This document shows positions 44,281 to 56,479 of a stretch of DNA of 64,000 nucleotides, piece by piece. The stretch is from Termitomyces sp. T153 (lineage: Eukaryota > Basidiomycota > Agaricomycetes > Agaricales > Lyophyllaceae), in assembly GCA_018296165.2 (NCBI GenBank), contig JACKQL020000010.1, forward strand, positions 868,001-932,000. Reading direction: 5' to 3'. A model generated the notes under the pieces. The model made no database searches. It worked only from the letters and a program-made list of their open reading frames with translations, and was not told where the DNA came from. The translations under genes and the position numbers were made by a program. How positions within the stretch are numbered: the first letter of the stretch is position 1; every line of letters starts with the position of its first letter.

Positions 44281-45830
44281 TGTTTTCTATTGAAGGCAAT
44301 CATCCTGTATATGCACAGGCAGGCTGACCATGGCACAGGAGCAGGAGAGAATAATAACATTGACCTTTTCAAGCCTGAGCTCTTTGCCATCCATGCACTA
44401 GAGGGAATTGTAGTTCAAGGGGACAAGGCAAACATCCTTAGAGACATCCAAAGAGAGAACCTGAAGGGTGCACAGGAGGATGCAGTTGCTCAGGTTGTGC
44501 AGGCCCTACAGGCTCTATGGGCAAGTGGAGTCAAGTCAGTGCATGCAGATGAGTGGGGTCTTCAGGATCTTTTGACCTTCAGAGGACACATTTATGTGCC
44601 TAACATTCCAGAACTTTGCCAGCACATTGTAGAACAACGTCAAGACTCTTGAGTAGCTGGACATCATGGAAGGTGGAAAGTGCTGGAGCTGGTATTCCAG
44701 AACTATTGGTGGTCACAGACCTTCCAACATGTAGGCACTTACACTAGCACCTGTAACCTCTGTCTCCACACCAGGCCTTGCTGCCAAGCACCCATGGGCC
44801 AGCTCTACTCCCTATTCCAGCTGCTTGCTAGAGTGTTGCATCAGTGGATTTCATTGTGGAACTCCCAGATGCTTATGAGTATGATGCTGTGATGGTAGTG
44901 GTGGACCTCTATGGCAAACAGGCTCACTTCATACTTACCCACACCATATGCTCTGCCTTAGGAGTGGCCAGCCTGTATCAGAAGAATGTCTGGAAACTCC
45001 ATAGTCTGTTAGATGGGTATGTCTCTGACCAGGGCCTCAAGTTTGTGGCAGAATTCACTTAAGAAAGCTAGGAGTGAAGCTCTATACTACCACAGCCTAT
45101 CACCCTCAGTCAGATGGGCAGACAGAACATGTTAACCAGGAACTAGAACAGTATCTCCACCTGTTTTGTAATGAGAGGCAGGATGACTGGGATGAGCTGC
45201 TGCTAAATGTGGAATTCCAATACAACAACCATGTCCACTCTTCCATGCAGATGACTCCATTCTTCCTAGACACTGGCAGGCACCCTTGCATGGGATTTGA
45301 ACCTCAAGCATGCCCCTCAAAGAACAACTCTGTCAACAAGTTTGTGGATTGGATGAGGAGGGCACAGGAGGAGGCAAAAACTGCATTGATGAAGGCCAAG
45401 AAAGACATGGCATGGTACTATAATTGCAGATGGACACTTGCCCCAGTTTACAAACCTGGGGACTGTGTGTACTTGGACATCCCAGAAGCTGTCACATTGT
45501 CATTTTGGCCCCTTCACAGTGGAGAAGAAGGTAAGGCCTTTAGCATACCAACTTAAACTCCTGGCAGGCCTATGCCAACTGCACCCAGTCTTCAATGTAG
45601 TCAAGTTATTTCCAGCTCTAGAGGATCCAATCCCAGGCTGTCACCCTAGGCCACTCCTACCACTGGTCAACAATGAGGAAGAGTATTAGGTGGAGAAAAT
45701 CTTGGATAGCAGGATATTCCAAGGGAAGTTGCAGTTCAAGGTGAAATGGAAGGGATATGGCATTGAGGACATCTCTTGGAAACCACAGGCTAATGTTCAT
45801 GCCACAAGTTCTTATCAGATTTCCCCCACT
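44281..45830 (+). pseudogene. Chromovirus-type Gypsy: RNase H end, integrase, chromodomain
   Basis: It is truncated at the 5' side and starts inside the RNase H-integrase linker (QADHGTGAGENNNIDLFKPE). The integrase HHCC region is VAGHHGRWKVLEL ... CNLCLHT. The core has DFIVELPDAYEYDAVMVVVD, YVSDQGLKFVAEFT and YHPQSDGQTEHVNQELEQYL, so the D, D and E positions are present. It ends in a chromodomain (VEKILDSRIFQGKLQFKVKW, then KGYGIEDISWKP; 45,690-45,790). Chromodomains tether integration to heterochromatin marks. Frames break near 44,655, 44,850, 45,065 and 45,500. Confidence 0.82.
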
Positions 45831-46260
45831 ATAGTTTTCCTTCATTCTCCTTCCTTTTTCCTATCTATTGGTCCTAATTTCAGCCCTTAAGCTGCACTGG
45901 TTCTCTGTCAATAATTCAGACAAGTGTGGCCACTTTGATACTGCCACCAGCTTATATAACTGCTGGCCAATTGCTGACACATCACTTTTGTCTTTTTTCT
46001 CTGTCATACTGTACAGTTATTTCTCATGCTTCTGAAGTCTCTTCACTTGGCCTAGGGAATCCCCAGACTTGTTTTCTTTGGATTTCTCTTTGCCAGGTGA
46101 GTAGATATCTCAGTAGACACTGTATAGTACTGAATAGACTTTGGATTTTCCTTTGCCAGTTGTGTGACTGAGCCACAGCCTCCAGAGGTTGCTCTTACAG
46201 GGTTCCTCTCAATCAATTAAAAAAGGGTTGAACATACTTTGGTGCTTCTCTAACTTTCCC
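45831..46260 (+). repeat. Chromovirus LTR
   Basis: It follows the chromodomain directly. CTTCCTTTTTCCTATCTATT, CACTGGTTCTCTGTCAATAA and GACTGAGCCACAGCCTCCAG match the copies at 55,850-56,470 (plus) and, in part, 59,340-59,700 (minus). The exact right end is not certain. Confidence 0.6.
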
Positions 46261-46980
46261 CCAATGTCATTCTCTGTATCTTTGTTGTTACCAGCTACAT
46301 CATGTCAATCAGCCTCTTCTACCCCTCTGCCATCAGACAACAACCATGTCAAGGTGTGGGAAGAGTACAAGGGGTGTCAGAAAGAGTTTGATTGTCATCA
46401 GGACAAGAAAAAGGTGGATGCAATGTCTTGTAGTTGTAAGTGTATAGGTTTTGCTACTCAATACCTTGCTGACCTGAACTGATCAGAGCTATCTGCAGTG
46501 GAGGTGGCTCTGCCTGGGACTTCTTCTCACAGAGGGGCTCTGGAATGGTTGCTGTTGACACAATTGTCAAGACTAAGTTTTGATCTGGGGGTTGTTCAAG
46601 TTATTCTGGAGGCATTGCATGTTGCTTAGGTGGAGGTAACTCTGGAGAAGTTTGCAGAGGCAGTGGAACAGGTACAGGGTCCTCCCACCCTCAGATGGTG
46701 CTAGGCAGAGGCTCTGGTGAGCACTTAGTGGACTTTTCTTATCCAGTTCTGGCTGATTCAGTTGCATAGTGTGCCCTCTGCCCTTGATAGGGGAAGCAGT
46801 GCAGTTTCTGAGTGCCAGTGCCAGGATCATGGCAGGACATGTCAGTGTGCTTTCCATGTCTGTTGAGGCATGAGAAGTGCTCTGTCTTGTTGAGCTGGCA
46901 TGCTGCTTGCATCATTGCAGAGCAGGATTGGGGTTGGGAATGGGTGGCAGGACAGCTGGAGGAGGGGTAGAGGGGTAGGA
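46261..46980. other. CpG-poor transposon debris
   Basis: Short frames on both strands and no recognised domain. It lies between an LTR and a gag-like relic. Confidence 0.35.
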
Positions 46981-46982
46981 CA

Positions 46983-47645
46983 TTGGGTCAGGAGTCCAGA
47001 GTGGAAAGTGGAGGTGGTGCAGGGCAGTCAACAGTGAAGATTAGACCCCTGTGGAGCAGGTGGAGAGAGAGGGCCCCCACAGCATGCAATAAAGGTAAGC
47101 ACAGGGCATCCTCATTGTCTGAGGCAGGTCTGAGCAAGAGGGTTCAAGGTGAGGAGTCAATGGCAAGCCCTCTGGGCCCCCAGATGTATTCTCTGGGCTC
47201 TGGGGCCCCAGTTAGGCAGTGTACAGAGGTGTCCTGGTTGGTGTCTAAGGCTCTCCTGTGCTGCCAAGTAGAAGGATTGCAGAGGCTGTTAGCAACCAAA
47301 GGAGAGGATGTTTGGAGAATTGGGGAGGATTAGGGCACAATGCAAAGGGAGCAAGATGCAGTGTGGAGGGATAGAGATGTGGCACAATGGGACCAGGAGA
47401 TTGCCCTGCAAATAGCCATGGAATAATTGCTGGAGGTCCAGAATCTGCAGGAATGGCTGGGGCAGGAGGAGGCATGTGCAGGGCAAGGGACAGAGGGACA
47501 GCAGAAAAATCCAAAGGCCAGGGTGCCTCCTGCAGCATTGAGGCTGTGTGGAGGCAAGAGGAGTGGCTTGCTAACAAGGTGGCCTTGGAGTGGAGGGGAA
47601 TCATGTGTGGGTTTCACCCTTTCATTGCTCCTATCCTACTGACTT
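46983..47645 (+). pseudogene. Gypsy gag-like upstream ORF relic
   Basis: LSEAGLSKRVQGEESMASPL and GPQMYSLGSGAPVRQ match, position by position, the minus-strand segment at about 56,780-56,960 (LLSEAGPRKRLWSEALLAGL, GPHVYSLRLGALIGQ). Downstream is a charged helical stretch (DAVWRDRDVAQWDQEIALQI). Such Ser/Arg-rich proteins precede gag/pol in Agaricomycete Gypsy elements. Confidence 0.45.
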
Positions 47646-48130
47646 GACCCATAGACTAGATCAGGAAATATAGGATCCTCCTTGACAGGGCAACAGCTGT
47701 CTTTGTGTCAATTCAGAACAGGCTAGCACAGATGCCCAGTGATCATCTTGCAGAGTTGAGGCAGGGCATGCACCAAATTGGTAGGTTGTTGGCAGAGCAC
47801 AGGCCAAGGAATGTGGTAGAGCCAGGGTCATAATAGGAGCTGGCCATGGATGTGGGGGAGCTTCTTCTGGGCTACTCAGAGGCATTGGCCATAGTTGTGG
47901 CACAGATGGAGGTGGATTTGATGGGGGAGGTAGCAGGGATTATTCTGGAGGAGGGGGGGAGTAGGGAAGAACTTTGGACCTCCTATCTTGTACTTCTGCA
48001 TCAGCCTCTCCTTTTTTTGTAAAATTATGTCACTCTATAATCCATGCATATAACTTTCTTGGACTAACACATAAGGAGTTACTTGTGGGAGTTGAATTCC
48101 TAATAATTCCAGAAGTAGGGGTTATGCCCA
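47646..48130. other. CpG-poor stretch, Gypsy 3' flank
   Basis: The minus strand after the chromodomain stop contains GGAATTCAACTCC, a word also found after the plus-strand chromodomain stop near 55,370. It is therefore the 3' non-coding part of the same Gypsy family. Confidence 0.45.
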
Positions 48131-48470
48131 CTAATGCCATCTGTGTTGACTAGCTCTGGGGGTCCTGGGGCTTGGTAGGGTGTTGTCAATGGAAATCTCA
48201 GAGTTCAACAGGAGCTTTGGAGAGGTTTTTGCAGAGTTTCCAAGTGTTGTTCTTAAGTCTGTAGCCTTTCCAGCAAACCAGGTAGTGGGGTCAACCATAG
48301 ACAAGGTGGGAGTCAAGGATCTGGTCAACTTTATAGTAGTACTTGTTCTTGACCTTGACAGAGAGCAGTCTGCTGGAGTGCTGTCTAGGAAAGGGGTTCA
48401 GAGCATGTTTTTCCAGGAGGCAAACATGGAAGACAGGGTGGAGGCTCTTCAGGCCCAGAAGTAGTTGAGA
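48131..48470 (-). pseudogene. Chromodomain tail
   Basis: Degenerate reading with VDPTTWFAGKATDLRTTLGN. It corresponds to the plus-strand sequence at 55,100-55,320, including the terminal region before the stop. Frames are shifted, so only short stretches align. Confidence 0.5.
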
Positions 48471-48489
48471 ATGGCTTCAACCTTGGCTG

Positions 48490-49260
48490 AGTCCATATGT
48501 ATGCTATTGGAAGTGACAATATCTCCAAGGTGTTTGACCTCCATAGTGTGGAAAGATCAGTTTTTGGGTTTGGCATGAAGGTGATATTTCTGGAGTCATT
48601 CTAGGATGCAGCAGATGTGCTCTAGATGTCCCTCCAATGAGTTCGAGTAGATCAGAATATTGTCCAGGTACACAATAACAAAGACATTGTTCATGTCATG
48701 GAAGATGTTGTTCATGAAATACTGAAAAGTGGAAGGGGAGTTAGTCATTCTAAAAGGCATCACTAGATACTCAAAGAGGCTATAGTGAGTGTGAAATGTG
48801 GTCTTCCATTCATGGCCCAAAGCAATTCAGACATTGTTGTAGCCAGAGCAGAGGTCTATTTTTGTGTAGATCTTGGCACTGTAGAGGCAGTCAACTAGGT
48901 AACCAATCAGGAGGAGAGGATACAGGTTCTTTTTGGTGACTTTGTTGAGTCCCCAGTAATCAACACAGAGTTGGAGTCCTTCTTCTTGGCAAATAGGACC
49001 AGAGTGCTAGTAGCAAAGATTGAGGGGCATATGAAACCCTTGCTGAGCATGTTGTTGAGGTGGTCTTAGGGCCTGGAGTTTGATCTCTGACATGTTGTAG
49101 ATCTTGCCAATGGGGGGAGGTGCCTTCCTTGAAATTGATTTTGTGATTGTAGGAGCAGTGTGGGGGAAGTTCTTTTGTCCTTCCTTCAGAGAACATGTCA
49201 GCAAATTAATGATATTTAGGGGAACTACTTTATGTAGGATTTGTTCCTCTGTCTTTGGTT
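48490..49260 (-). pseudogene. Gypsy reverse transcriptase fragment
   Basis: Minus-strand motifs are HEWKTTFHTHYSLFEYLVMP, then FRMTNSPSTFQYFMNNIF. The active site VIVYLDNILIYSN shows Y-L-D-N instead of Y-x-D-D. A stretch near 49,000-49,190 (ITKSISRKAPPPIGKIYNMS) corresponds to the N-terminal RT loop. Confidence 0.78.
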
Positions 49261-49599
49261 CTGGTGGGGTAGTTTCTGTGTGGAGGTATTCCTCTAGTGG
49301 GGCTGGTGTGATTTGAAGTCAGAAAGTGGGGGTGCCATCTTGTAGGATGCATGCAAAGGGAACAACGCCAATGATTCTGATGTCAAGGACTTCCAGATTG
49401 ATGGGGGTGGCTGTTGGACTAGTGGCAGCTAGGTCTAGAGTTGTGGCAGAGTTGTCCAGAGGGGTCTGACATTGTTGGTTGGGGTACCATGGGCCTTTGT
49501 ATTGATTCCTAGATATGTTGGGGGAAAAGCTGTTGAGTTTTGTTCAAGGGGGGCTGGGGCTGAGGTGCATTTTCCTCTCTTCCTTGGTCATCCTTGAGG

Positions 49600-50040
49600 G
49601 TTGAGGGGCTTTAAATTGCTCTAGAGATGCTAGTGTCAAGGTCAGGGACATCAGAGTTTGAGGTGGACTGGATGTGGAGGGGGATGGTAGCCACTAAGCT
49701 TGCTTTGGAGCCAGGGAATTGCATGGTGAGGTTTTTCCAGTCAATGTTGGAGTTGACATCCTGCAACCATAGGAGTCCAAGCACAATCAGAGTTGATGTT
49801 GGGAGTTGGATGACAAGAAACCAGACCTGGAATCTTAAATCATTGCTAAGAATGAGGGCATTGTCATGGTATTGGATGATTCTGGTTGAGGTGGGGCTTC
49901 TGTTGAAGAGCTAGAGCTCAAGGAGTTTGTCAAGGTTGTTATGGCAGAGATTGAGCTAGTTGCTGATGAAGGTGCCAGAGGTGCCACTGTCAACAAGAGT
50001 GAGGGGAACTGTTGGAGAGCCATTGAGCTGGACATTGATG
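49600..50040 (-). pseudogene. Gypsy aspartic protease fragment
   Basis: The minus strand reads LTLVDSGTSGTFI near 49,970-50,010, the D-S-G retropepsin active-site motif. The surrounding sequence is broken by stops. Confidence 0.65.
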
Positions 50041-50639
50041 ATAAATAATTGTGCAGACTTTGAGCAAAGCTGCAGGGGAGTCCAGGAAATGTCAGTTGTA
50101 CCTTTGGGGTTCTTGGAGGGGGTTGAGATATTGAAGGGAACTGGTCTGGAGTTGGTCAGGCTATCCCAGTGAAGGCAGAAGGTGAGGCTAGGCTAGTCAA
50201 TGCAGGGGTTGGTGGAGCAGAGCCATGAAAAACCTAGAATGACAAAAGCAGAGATGTGTAGTTTGGTGACTAGTAATTAGAAGTCTTGTTATCATCCATT
50301 GGTGAAGGTCACAGTTGTTTCCATGCAGTGTGTGATGTCTCCAGTGGAGGTGGGATCACTATCAAAGAGCTTGAGGAGGATTAGAGTGGAAAAGCATCAG
50401 AGGTGTTGGGGAGCAAGTGTCACCAAGGATTTGTTGATAAAGTTGTTGGTGGCACTGCTATTGACCAGAGTGGGGACAGAGTTGGTGGAGAAGGGGAGGC
50501 TGGTGTGGAGGGGGGGGTATGAGAGGTGTGGAAGGGGAGGTGTGCTGGGAGGGTGTCTGGAGAGAATATTATTGTATGGAGGAGTGTGGCTGGAGCAGAG
50601 AAGACATCGGTGTCTGGTCTGCAGTCTAGTGCATCTTTG

Positions 50640-52560
50640 AGACCTAAACTACTGCCTTGTTTTCCATAAACTGGTAGTTGCAGTCTTCTCCATTGATGGT
50701 CCATATAGCATGTCCCATCACCTGGTATTTAGGGCAACTACCAATGAAATGTCCCTGCTCACTACATAGAATGCATGTGCCCTCTTTCCATTGTTTCTCC
50801 TGAGTTTCCTCTGGCATGTCAATCCAACGCATATTCTGAATCTTGTTTGCGCATAGGGCCTCTTGATTGTTAGCAGAGTCCAGAGCATTGTTGAGGTCCT
50901 GGGAGTCATCAGGGCTGGCACTCAGGGGCTTTGGGACTTTGTGAAGGTCAGCAGCATTGAGTTAGGCAGGTGGGCAGGGTCCTGGGAGGCAGCTGGCACT
51001 AGGAGGTCCTCAGCCTTGAGGGTAGTGGGGCACAGAGTTAGCAGGGGTGGTGGAGACCAAGGGTCAATTGCCATTAGTTGCTCCAGCATGCCAGTGTTGT
51101 TCCCATTGCCATGCTGAGGGGGGAAGTTGTTCATAACCAGGCCCCATCTATCTGGAGGTTCACTGTTGAGAGATCCACTGCCTAAGAGTTGGCCACTATT
51201 GAATAGGGCAGGGGCAGGGGTCCAGTGAGAAAGAGGGGGTCCTCTAAGACTTGGGGGTCCAAAGTAATTGTTGTCAGCAGGGGTCTAAAGTAATTATTGT
51301 CAGTGGGGGGATTGGATAGTAAAACTGGCAGGGGATAGAGGAGGTTGTTGGGGAAGGGGGGTTGAGGTGCTCTGAGACCCATGGGTTGATGTGGGGGAGC
51401 TGGAGCACTTTAGTAGGGCTGGAGGACATTTGGGGGGGGGGGGTTCTATGTGGAGTGCAGAAGTCAAAATAGGGAGGTCTGTCTCAGAAAGGGCTGTTGT
51501 GAGGGGCAAGTTCTTTGCCAGAGTTGCCAGGCTCATCAATGTAGCAGAGAGTTTAGTTGTCATTGTTTATATGCAGAAGGGGCCTCTGAGTATGAGGCTC
51601 AGGAGCAGCAAGTTGGTCCCAGATATGGAAGATGCTAGAGACAGAGTTTGCCCAGGGACAAGCAGAGAGGGCCAAGGTGTGGGCAGCAGGTTGATAAAAA
51701 AGTCCTCCAGTAAAGTTGAGGTTCTTCAGGATGTTGGATGCAGTGTTGAGTTCTTCTTGCTGATGGAAAATCAAGGGTGGAGCTTTGCTTCATGCTCTGG
51801 TGGGTTCTTGTTGTATGTAGGAGTGGGCAGGGTCTAGAGGATCTTCAAACTGACAGGGGTTTGGGCTGGTGTGGATTTCTTTAACTAGGGCACAGAGCTT
51901 GTTTTGGAGATTGGCATCAATTTCCAAGGTGCCTTATGTAGTTTTGGGGAGGTTCCCTTGTAGATAGCATTTGTGGAAGTTGAGGAGTCAATCTGCCCAA
52001 ACTTCTGAAGTTGCAGGAGTGTTATGGTAACTTAAGCTGACAAGAATAGTGTAAGTGCATCTTGCAAACTCTGCAGAGGAGAGGTGGAGGGAGCAGAGGA
52101 CTTTGTTGCACTGCTAGATATAGGCTTCAACTTGTTGCTGTCTAGGGCAAGGAGGGATTTGAGCAGAGAATGGCAGTCAAGAGGGGTGATAATTATTTGG
52201 CTGTTCCAGAGGAGTTGGAGCCACAGTGGGAACAGGGTAGGCATAGTAGTCAGCAGGTGGGAGGTAGGTGGGGTTGGGTAGTGCTAAGAGTGCTCCAGGA
52301 AATCCTCTGGAGTACATGTGGGAGTAGCTGCTAACAGCAGAGAACATTGGAGGGTGGTGCCAGCCCAGGAGTATTCTCTGACTGATTGAAGGAGCATGGA
52401 ATGCCTGGTGTGGATCTGGGAGTCCAATGACAAGAAACATACTGATCTGTGGAGGGGCCTGTATAGAACAGAGCATAGTAATTTCCAGGTACTAGCCTAC
52501 CATAGATGTTGGCTAGGTAGCTGGTAGGGTTGAATGCAGAGTTGTATGCAGACATTGAGA
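50640..52560 (-). pseudogene. Gypsy gag with zinc knuckle
   Basis: The open start near 52,555 reads MSAYNSAFNPTSYLANIYGR. Proline- and serine-rich relics follow. At about 50,750-50,790 is the zinc knuckle CILCSEQGHFIGSC (C-x2-C-x4-H-x4-C). The frame is interrupted many times. Confidence 0.65.
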
Positions 52561-52587
52561 ACAGAGTAAGGGGGAGTCTTGATATTA

Positions 52588-53665
52588 TGTCAGGTTCTGC
52601 TGACTACAAGGGCTCAGCTAACTGGGTGAGTCCTTACTATGCAGAAGCAATGTCTTGCACTTATAACCTAGTGCTCCAGAGATAGTTCAGACTTCTAATA
52701 CTTGCAAGAAGAAGCTAGGAAGAGCAGTCTGAGCAGGTCCAGAGTGGTCTGGGAAAGTCTAAGACCAAGTATATTAAACATTGAGCTTGAGTGGGCATCA
52801 TGTACAAGTCTGTAAGCAAGTATGTGGGCTGCAGGGTAAGTGGAGGCTTTGTGAGTGATGGGAGTGGAGCCAGAGTTTGAAGGAGGATCAATTAAGTGTG
52901 ATGGGTTCTGTGGCTGAGTGTAGGGTGAGGTCTGGAGTTATTGTAAGAATATTTGAAGAGTTGTGGCATGTGCATGGAGTTTGTAATGATGTCAGAGTTG
53001 AAAGGAACTTAGGAACAATAAAGGAAACAGAGATGGATGAGATGAGACAAAGTTGAGATGAGACAGAATTGAGAAAGGAAGTAGATTCAAGACTAAAAAT
53101 AGAAATAGAGACAAGATAAGGAAACATAACAGAAAGAGACATGAGAGACAGGTAACCAAGTAAAGCAATATCAAGACTAAGGTGACAGATGTTACTCTAT
53201 GCCTTATATACTAACTACTGAACTTCCTCCCAAGGCTGGGGGTGCAATGACAGGGCTCATTGGGGCTGTGTGGAGTCAATGGGTGCCAGCTCTGATTGGA
53301 TGGCAGGCCACAGTGATATTCTGATGGGATCTGATGGGAATGTGGTCCATTTCACAGTCATTGGAGAGCTCCAGAATGGTTGTGTAGGTTGCAGGAGTGG
53401 TTTAGTGACACATGCCTGAGCTAGGAGAAGTGTTGGAGAGGCTTGGGGGCCTTGTGGAAGAGAGGGGGAGCTGAGGAGGCCCACAGGAGATGTGCCAGAA
53501 TTTGCTAGGAGGTCATTAGAATTTGCCAAGAAAGTGTTGGAGTTAGTCAGGATGGGTACCATAGGTTAACAAAGGCTGGGGTGAGTCAGGGGGTTGCTGG
53601 GGAAAGCTCTGAGGAGTCAGGGTAACTTGGGGAGAGGTCTAGAAGTCTACAAATGGGTTGTGACA
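52588..53665 (-). repeat. 5' LTR of the minus-strand Gypsy element
   Basis: On the plus strand it runs from TGTCAGGTTCTGCTGAC to GGGTTGTGACA (1078 bp), with the same terminal words as 36,156-37,298 and 57,865-58,833. The flanks are TATTA and CCAAC, so there is no target duplication. The gag start lies directly on its inner side. Internal landmarks such as CTTATATACTAACTACTGAA are shared with the solo LTR. Confidence 0.75.
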
Positions 53666-53689
53666 CCAACTCACCCAGAAGAACACCTC

Positions 53690-55325
53690 CTAGGACTGAA
53701 ATAGCAAGTGCTAGAGTGTATTCACCCTCCTTAAGAAAGCCTTCACCTCTGCCCCAATCCTCCACCACTTTGACCCCATTTTGTCTATTGTGCTCAAGTA
53801 TGATGCCTCTGACTATGCCATTGCTTGAATACTCTCCCAAATAGACTCTAGTGAGAAGACCTCTGCCCTGTTTCCTTCTACACATGCTCAATGAACCCTG
53901 CAGAGCTCAACTATGACATTTACAACAAGAAGCTCCTCACCACTATTGAAGCCTTCTAGCAATGGAGGGCCTAACTTGAAGGAGCCCCACACTGCATCCA
54001 GGTAAGGTCTACTTCAACCACAACAACCTGCAATACTTCACCACCACCAAACAGCTCAGCTGCTGACAAGCCTGCTAGTCTGAAACCTTCTCCAAATACA
54101 ACTTCACCATTTACTACCACCCCAGTTGACTTGATGCAATGCCTAATGCCCTCACCTAGAGACTGGATGTGTACTCCAGGAAGTTGTTTGAGGCTGAACA
54201 CAATGCATTTGACCACCAAGTGGTGATCCCCTCTGAACATCTTCATGCAATGCTATTATGCACAAAAAAGAGATCCTCCATCAAATCAAAATGCTCCCCC
54301 AAACACTTTCTTCACCCAGCACAACCCCTAGAACAACCCTGCTAACATCTCAGCAACTGACCAACCCTTCATGCTGTCCCCAGACCATCAACTCCTACTG
54401 CAGGAAGGACAAATCTATGCTCTGGACCACAAGTCCATTTGCCTTAACATACTCTGGCAGCACCATGACCATAAACTCCAGGGACACTTAGGAATTCATA
54501 AGACTTTCCAACTCATTTTCCAGATTTACTTTTGGCTAAGAATGAAGAAGGACATCACTTGGTATATATGGGCTTGCAAACCATGCCTTCAGGCCAAGGT
54601 ACTCCACCACTGCTCCTATGGCCTACTGAAGCCCCTTCCTATTGGCTAACGCTCCTGGTTCTTCATTTCAATAGACCACATGATTGAAATCCCCAAGTCT
54701 GAAGATTTTGATGCCATCCTCATTGTTGTCTGCTGCCTCACCAAACAGGCCCCTTTCATCCCTTGCCACACCACTGACAATGCTCCAGATTTTGCCAAAC
54801 TCTTCCTCAAACACCACCAACCAAGCCTACTCCAAGCATGCCAACACCCAACATGAAAGCACCACCAACTAGACCCCCAGCACCCTCATGTGGCTCAACC
54901 AGCATAACCTTAAGACACAGAGACCCTCTGTCAAGCTCAAACACAAGTGGCTCAGCCCCTTCATGCTTCTCTGGAAGGTCTTGACTTGCACATAAAAGCT
55001 CAACCTACTTCCAGGTCTAAAGGGTCTCCATCTAGTCTTCCATTTCCACCTCTTTGAAAAGTATACTCTGGACCCCTTTTCTGGACAATTCCCCCCCATC
55101 TGTTGGAGTCAAGAACAAGTACCACTACAAGGTTGACCACATCCTCAATTCCCACCTCATCTGCAGTCAACTCTGCTACCTGGTCTGTTGGAAGGGCTAC
55201 AGACTCAAAAATAACACTTGGAAACCCTAGAAAATCCTTTCCAGCACCCCTGCAAAGCTCTAGAACTTCCATCAACAACACCCTAACAAACTCCAGGACC
55301 TCCAGGACTAGCTCATGAAGGTGGC
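53690..55325 (+). pseudogene. Gypsy pol fragment: RNase H, integrase, chromodomain
   Basis: It begins in the RT/RNase H connection (KKAFTSAPILHHFDPILSIV, DASDYAIA then stop) and continues through FNHNNLQYFTTTKQLS. The integrase zinc region follows (HQLLLQEGQIYALDH-like, GHLGIHKTFQLI, CKPCLQAK). Weak core motifs follow (HMIEIPKSEDFDAILIVVCC). A chromodomain tail near 55,110-55,280 contains LVCWKGYRLKNNTW. Frameshifts are numerous and the RT palm is missing. Confidence 0.72.
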
Positions 55326-55849
55326 AGTAGTGGGTGTGACCCCCATCCTTGGATTACTAGGAATTCAACTCTTACCAGGAACTCCCTGTGCATTTTCTTT
55401 CTCCTCCTTTTCACATGATTGAAAAGTTAAATTTCTTCATGCCAGCTGAACAAGACAAACAAAATTATGATATAAGCCACAGTACAAAATGTTACATAAG
55501 GAAAATGTGCTAATAGTCCAAACAGGCAAGAAATGTCTGAGTCACCTCACTCCCTCACCCCAGGACTCCCCCCTCCATCTGTGCTACTGCCAACTCCACT
55601 TTCATCTGCACCATTACCATTACCAGAATCTCTGCAAACCCTGGTAGAGCCTCCCCACATCTATGGCCACCTCCCACCAAGTCTCTAAGACCACTGCATT
55701 CCACTGTCAGTGCCCTGCCAACAGCTGCATCATCTGCCCCACTCTTTGCCCTAGCTCTAGGAGGAGATCTTGGGGCATACAATCCAGCTCATCCTGAATC
55801 AATTCCAGCATGGCCAAGGCCCCATCTGTCAGAGGATGTCCTATCCCCC
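55326..55849. other. Gypsy 3' non-coding sequence and debris
   Basis: Contains GGAATTCAACTC, shared with the minus-strand copy near 48,090. No LTR boundary is evident. Short frames only. Confidence 0.35.
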
Positions 55850-56470
55850 CTCTGTCCTGTCCTCCCTCCTTATTGCTTTTCTTTATCCTCCTTTGTTTTC
55901 CCTATCTGCTGGTCCCAGTTCTAGCACTCATGATGCACTGGTTCTCTGTCCATAATTCTGACAAGTGTTGCCCCTTCCACATGGCCTCTTACCAGACCCC
56001 TAGATTGTTTCCTGCATTCCAGGCCTACTGCTCATTGTAGGTCTCCCATCTTTGGACTACAAGTACTTTCAACTAAGGGCTATCTTTTGGTCATATTTTT
56101 ATGTGGCCACATACTGGTAGTCTGGATATAAAGGCCATTTACAATGAATTTCCACTTTTTGATTGGACTCCAGATTTGGTTGTTGGGTGTTTTTTCCAGA
56201 AGCTCTAGAGTAAATTTTCTGAATACTGGCATTGGGGATTCTTAGACTTGTTATCTTTGGATCTCCCTCTGCTAGCTGAGTAGCAAGAACTCTAGAACTT
56301 CTTATAGATGCTGAATAGACTTTGGATCTCCCTTTGCTACTTGTGTGATTGAGCCACAGCCTCCAGAGATCATCCTTACACCATCCAGGAGGATTTGATG
56401 TTGCCAGATCCAATCTATAAAAAGGGCCAGCAAAAACAAGGGACAAGAAAGAAAGGAGCACATACATTAT
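55850..56470 (+). repeat. Chromovirus LTR copy
   Basis: CTATCTGCTGGTCCCAG, CACTGGTTCTCTGTCCATAA and GATTGAGCCACAGCCTCCAG match 45,831-46,260. The copy extends to a TATA-like CTATAAAAAG at 56,416 and ends near a purine-rich stretch. Boundaries are approximate. Confidence 0.6.
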
Positions 56471-56479
56471 GCTGGCTTA

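Larger units (their letters stand above)
48131..52587 (-). mobile_element. Gypsy element (minus), internally deleted
   Basis: From its 5' LTR (52,588-53,665) the element reads gag, protease and RT on the minus strand. It then jumps at about 48,460-48,500 straight to a chromodomain tail, with RNase H and integrase lost. All frames carry stops. No 3' LTR was found at the left end. Confidence 0.7.

Noticed and set aside
47245..47604. 119-codon minus-strand open frame
   Set aside because: Antisense to the gag-like relic. It is made of Pro/Leu/His codons arising from reverse-complemented Gly/Glu/Gln.
52588..53665. Second solo LTR
   Set aside because: The flanks TATTA and CCAAC differ, and a gag start lies directly on the inner side, so it is treated as a 5' LTR.
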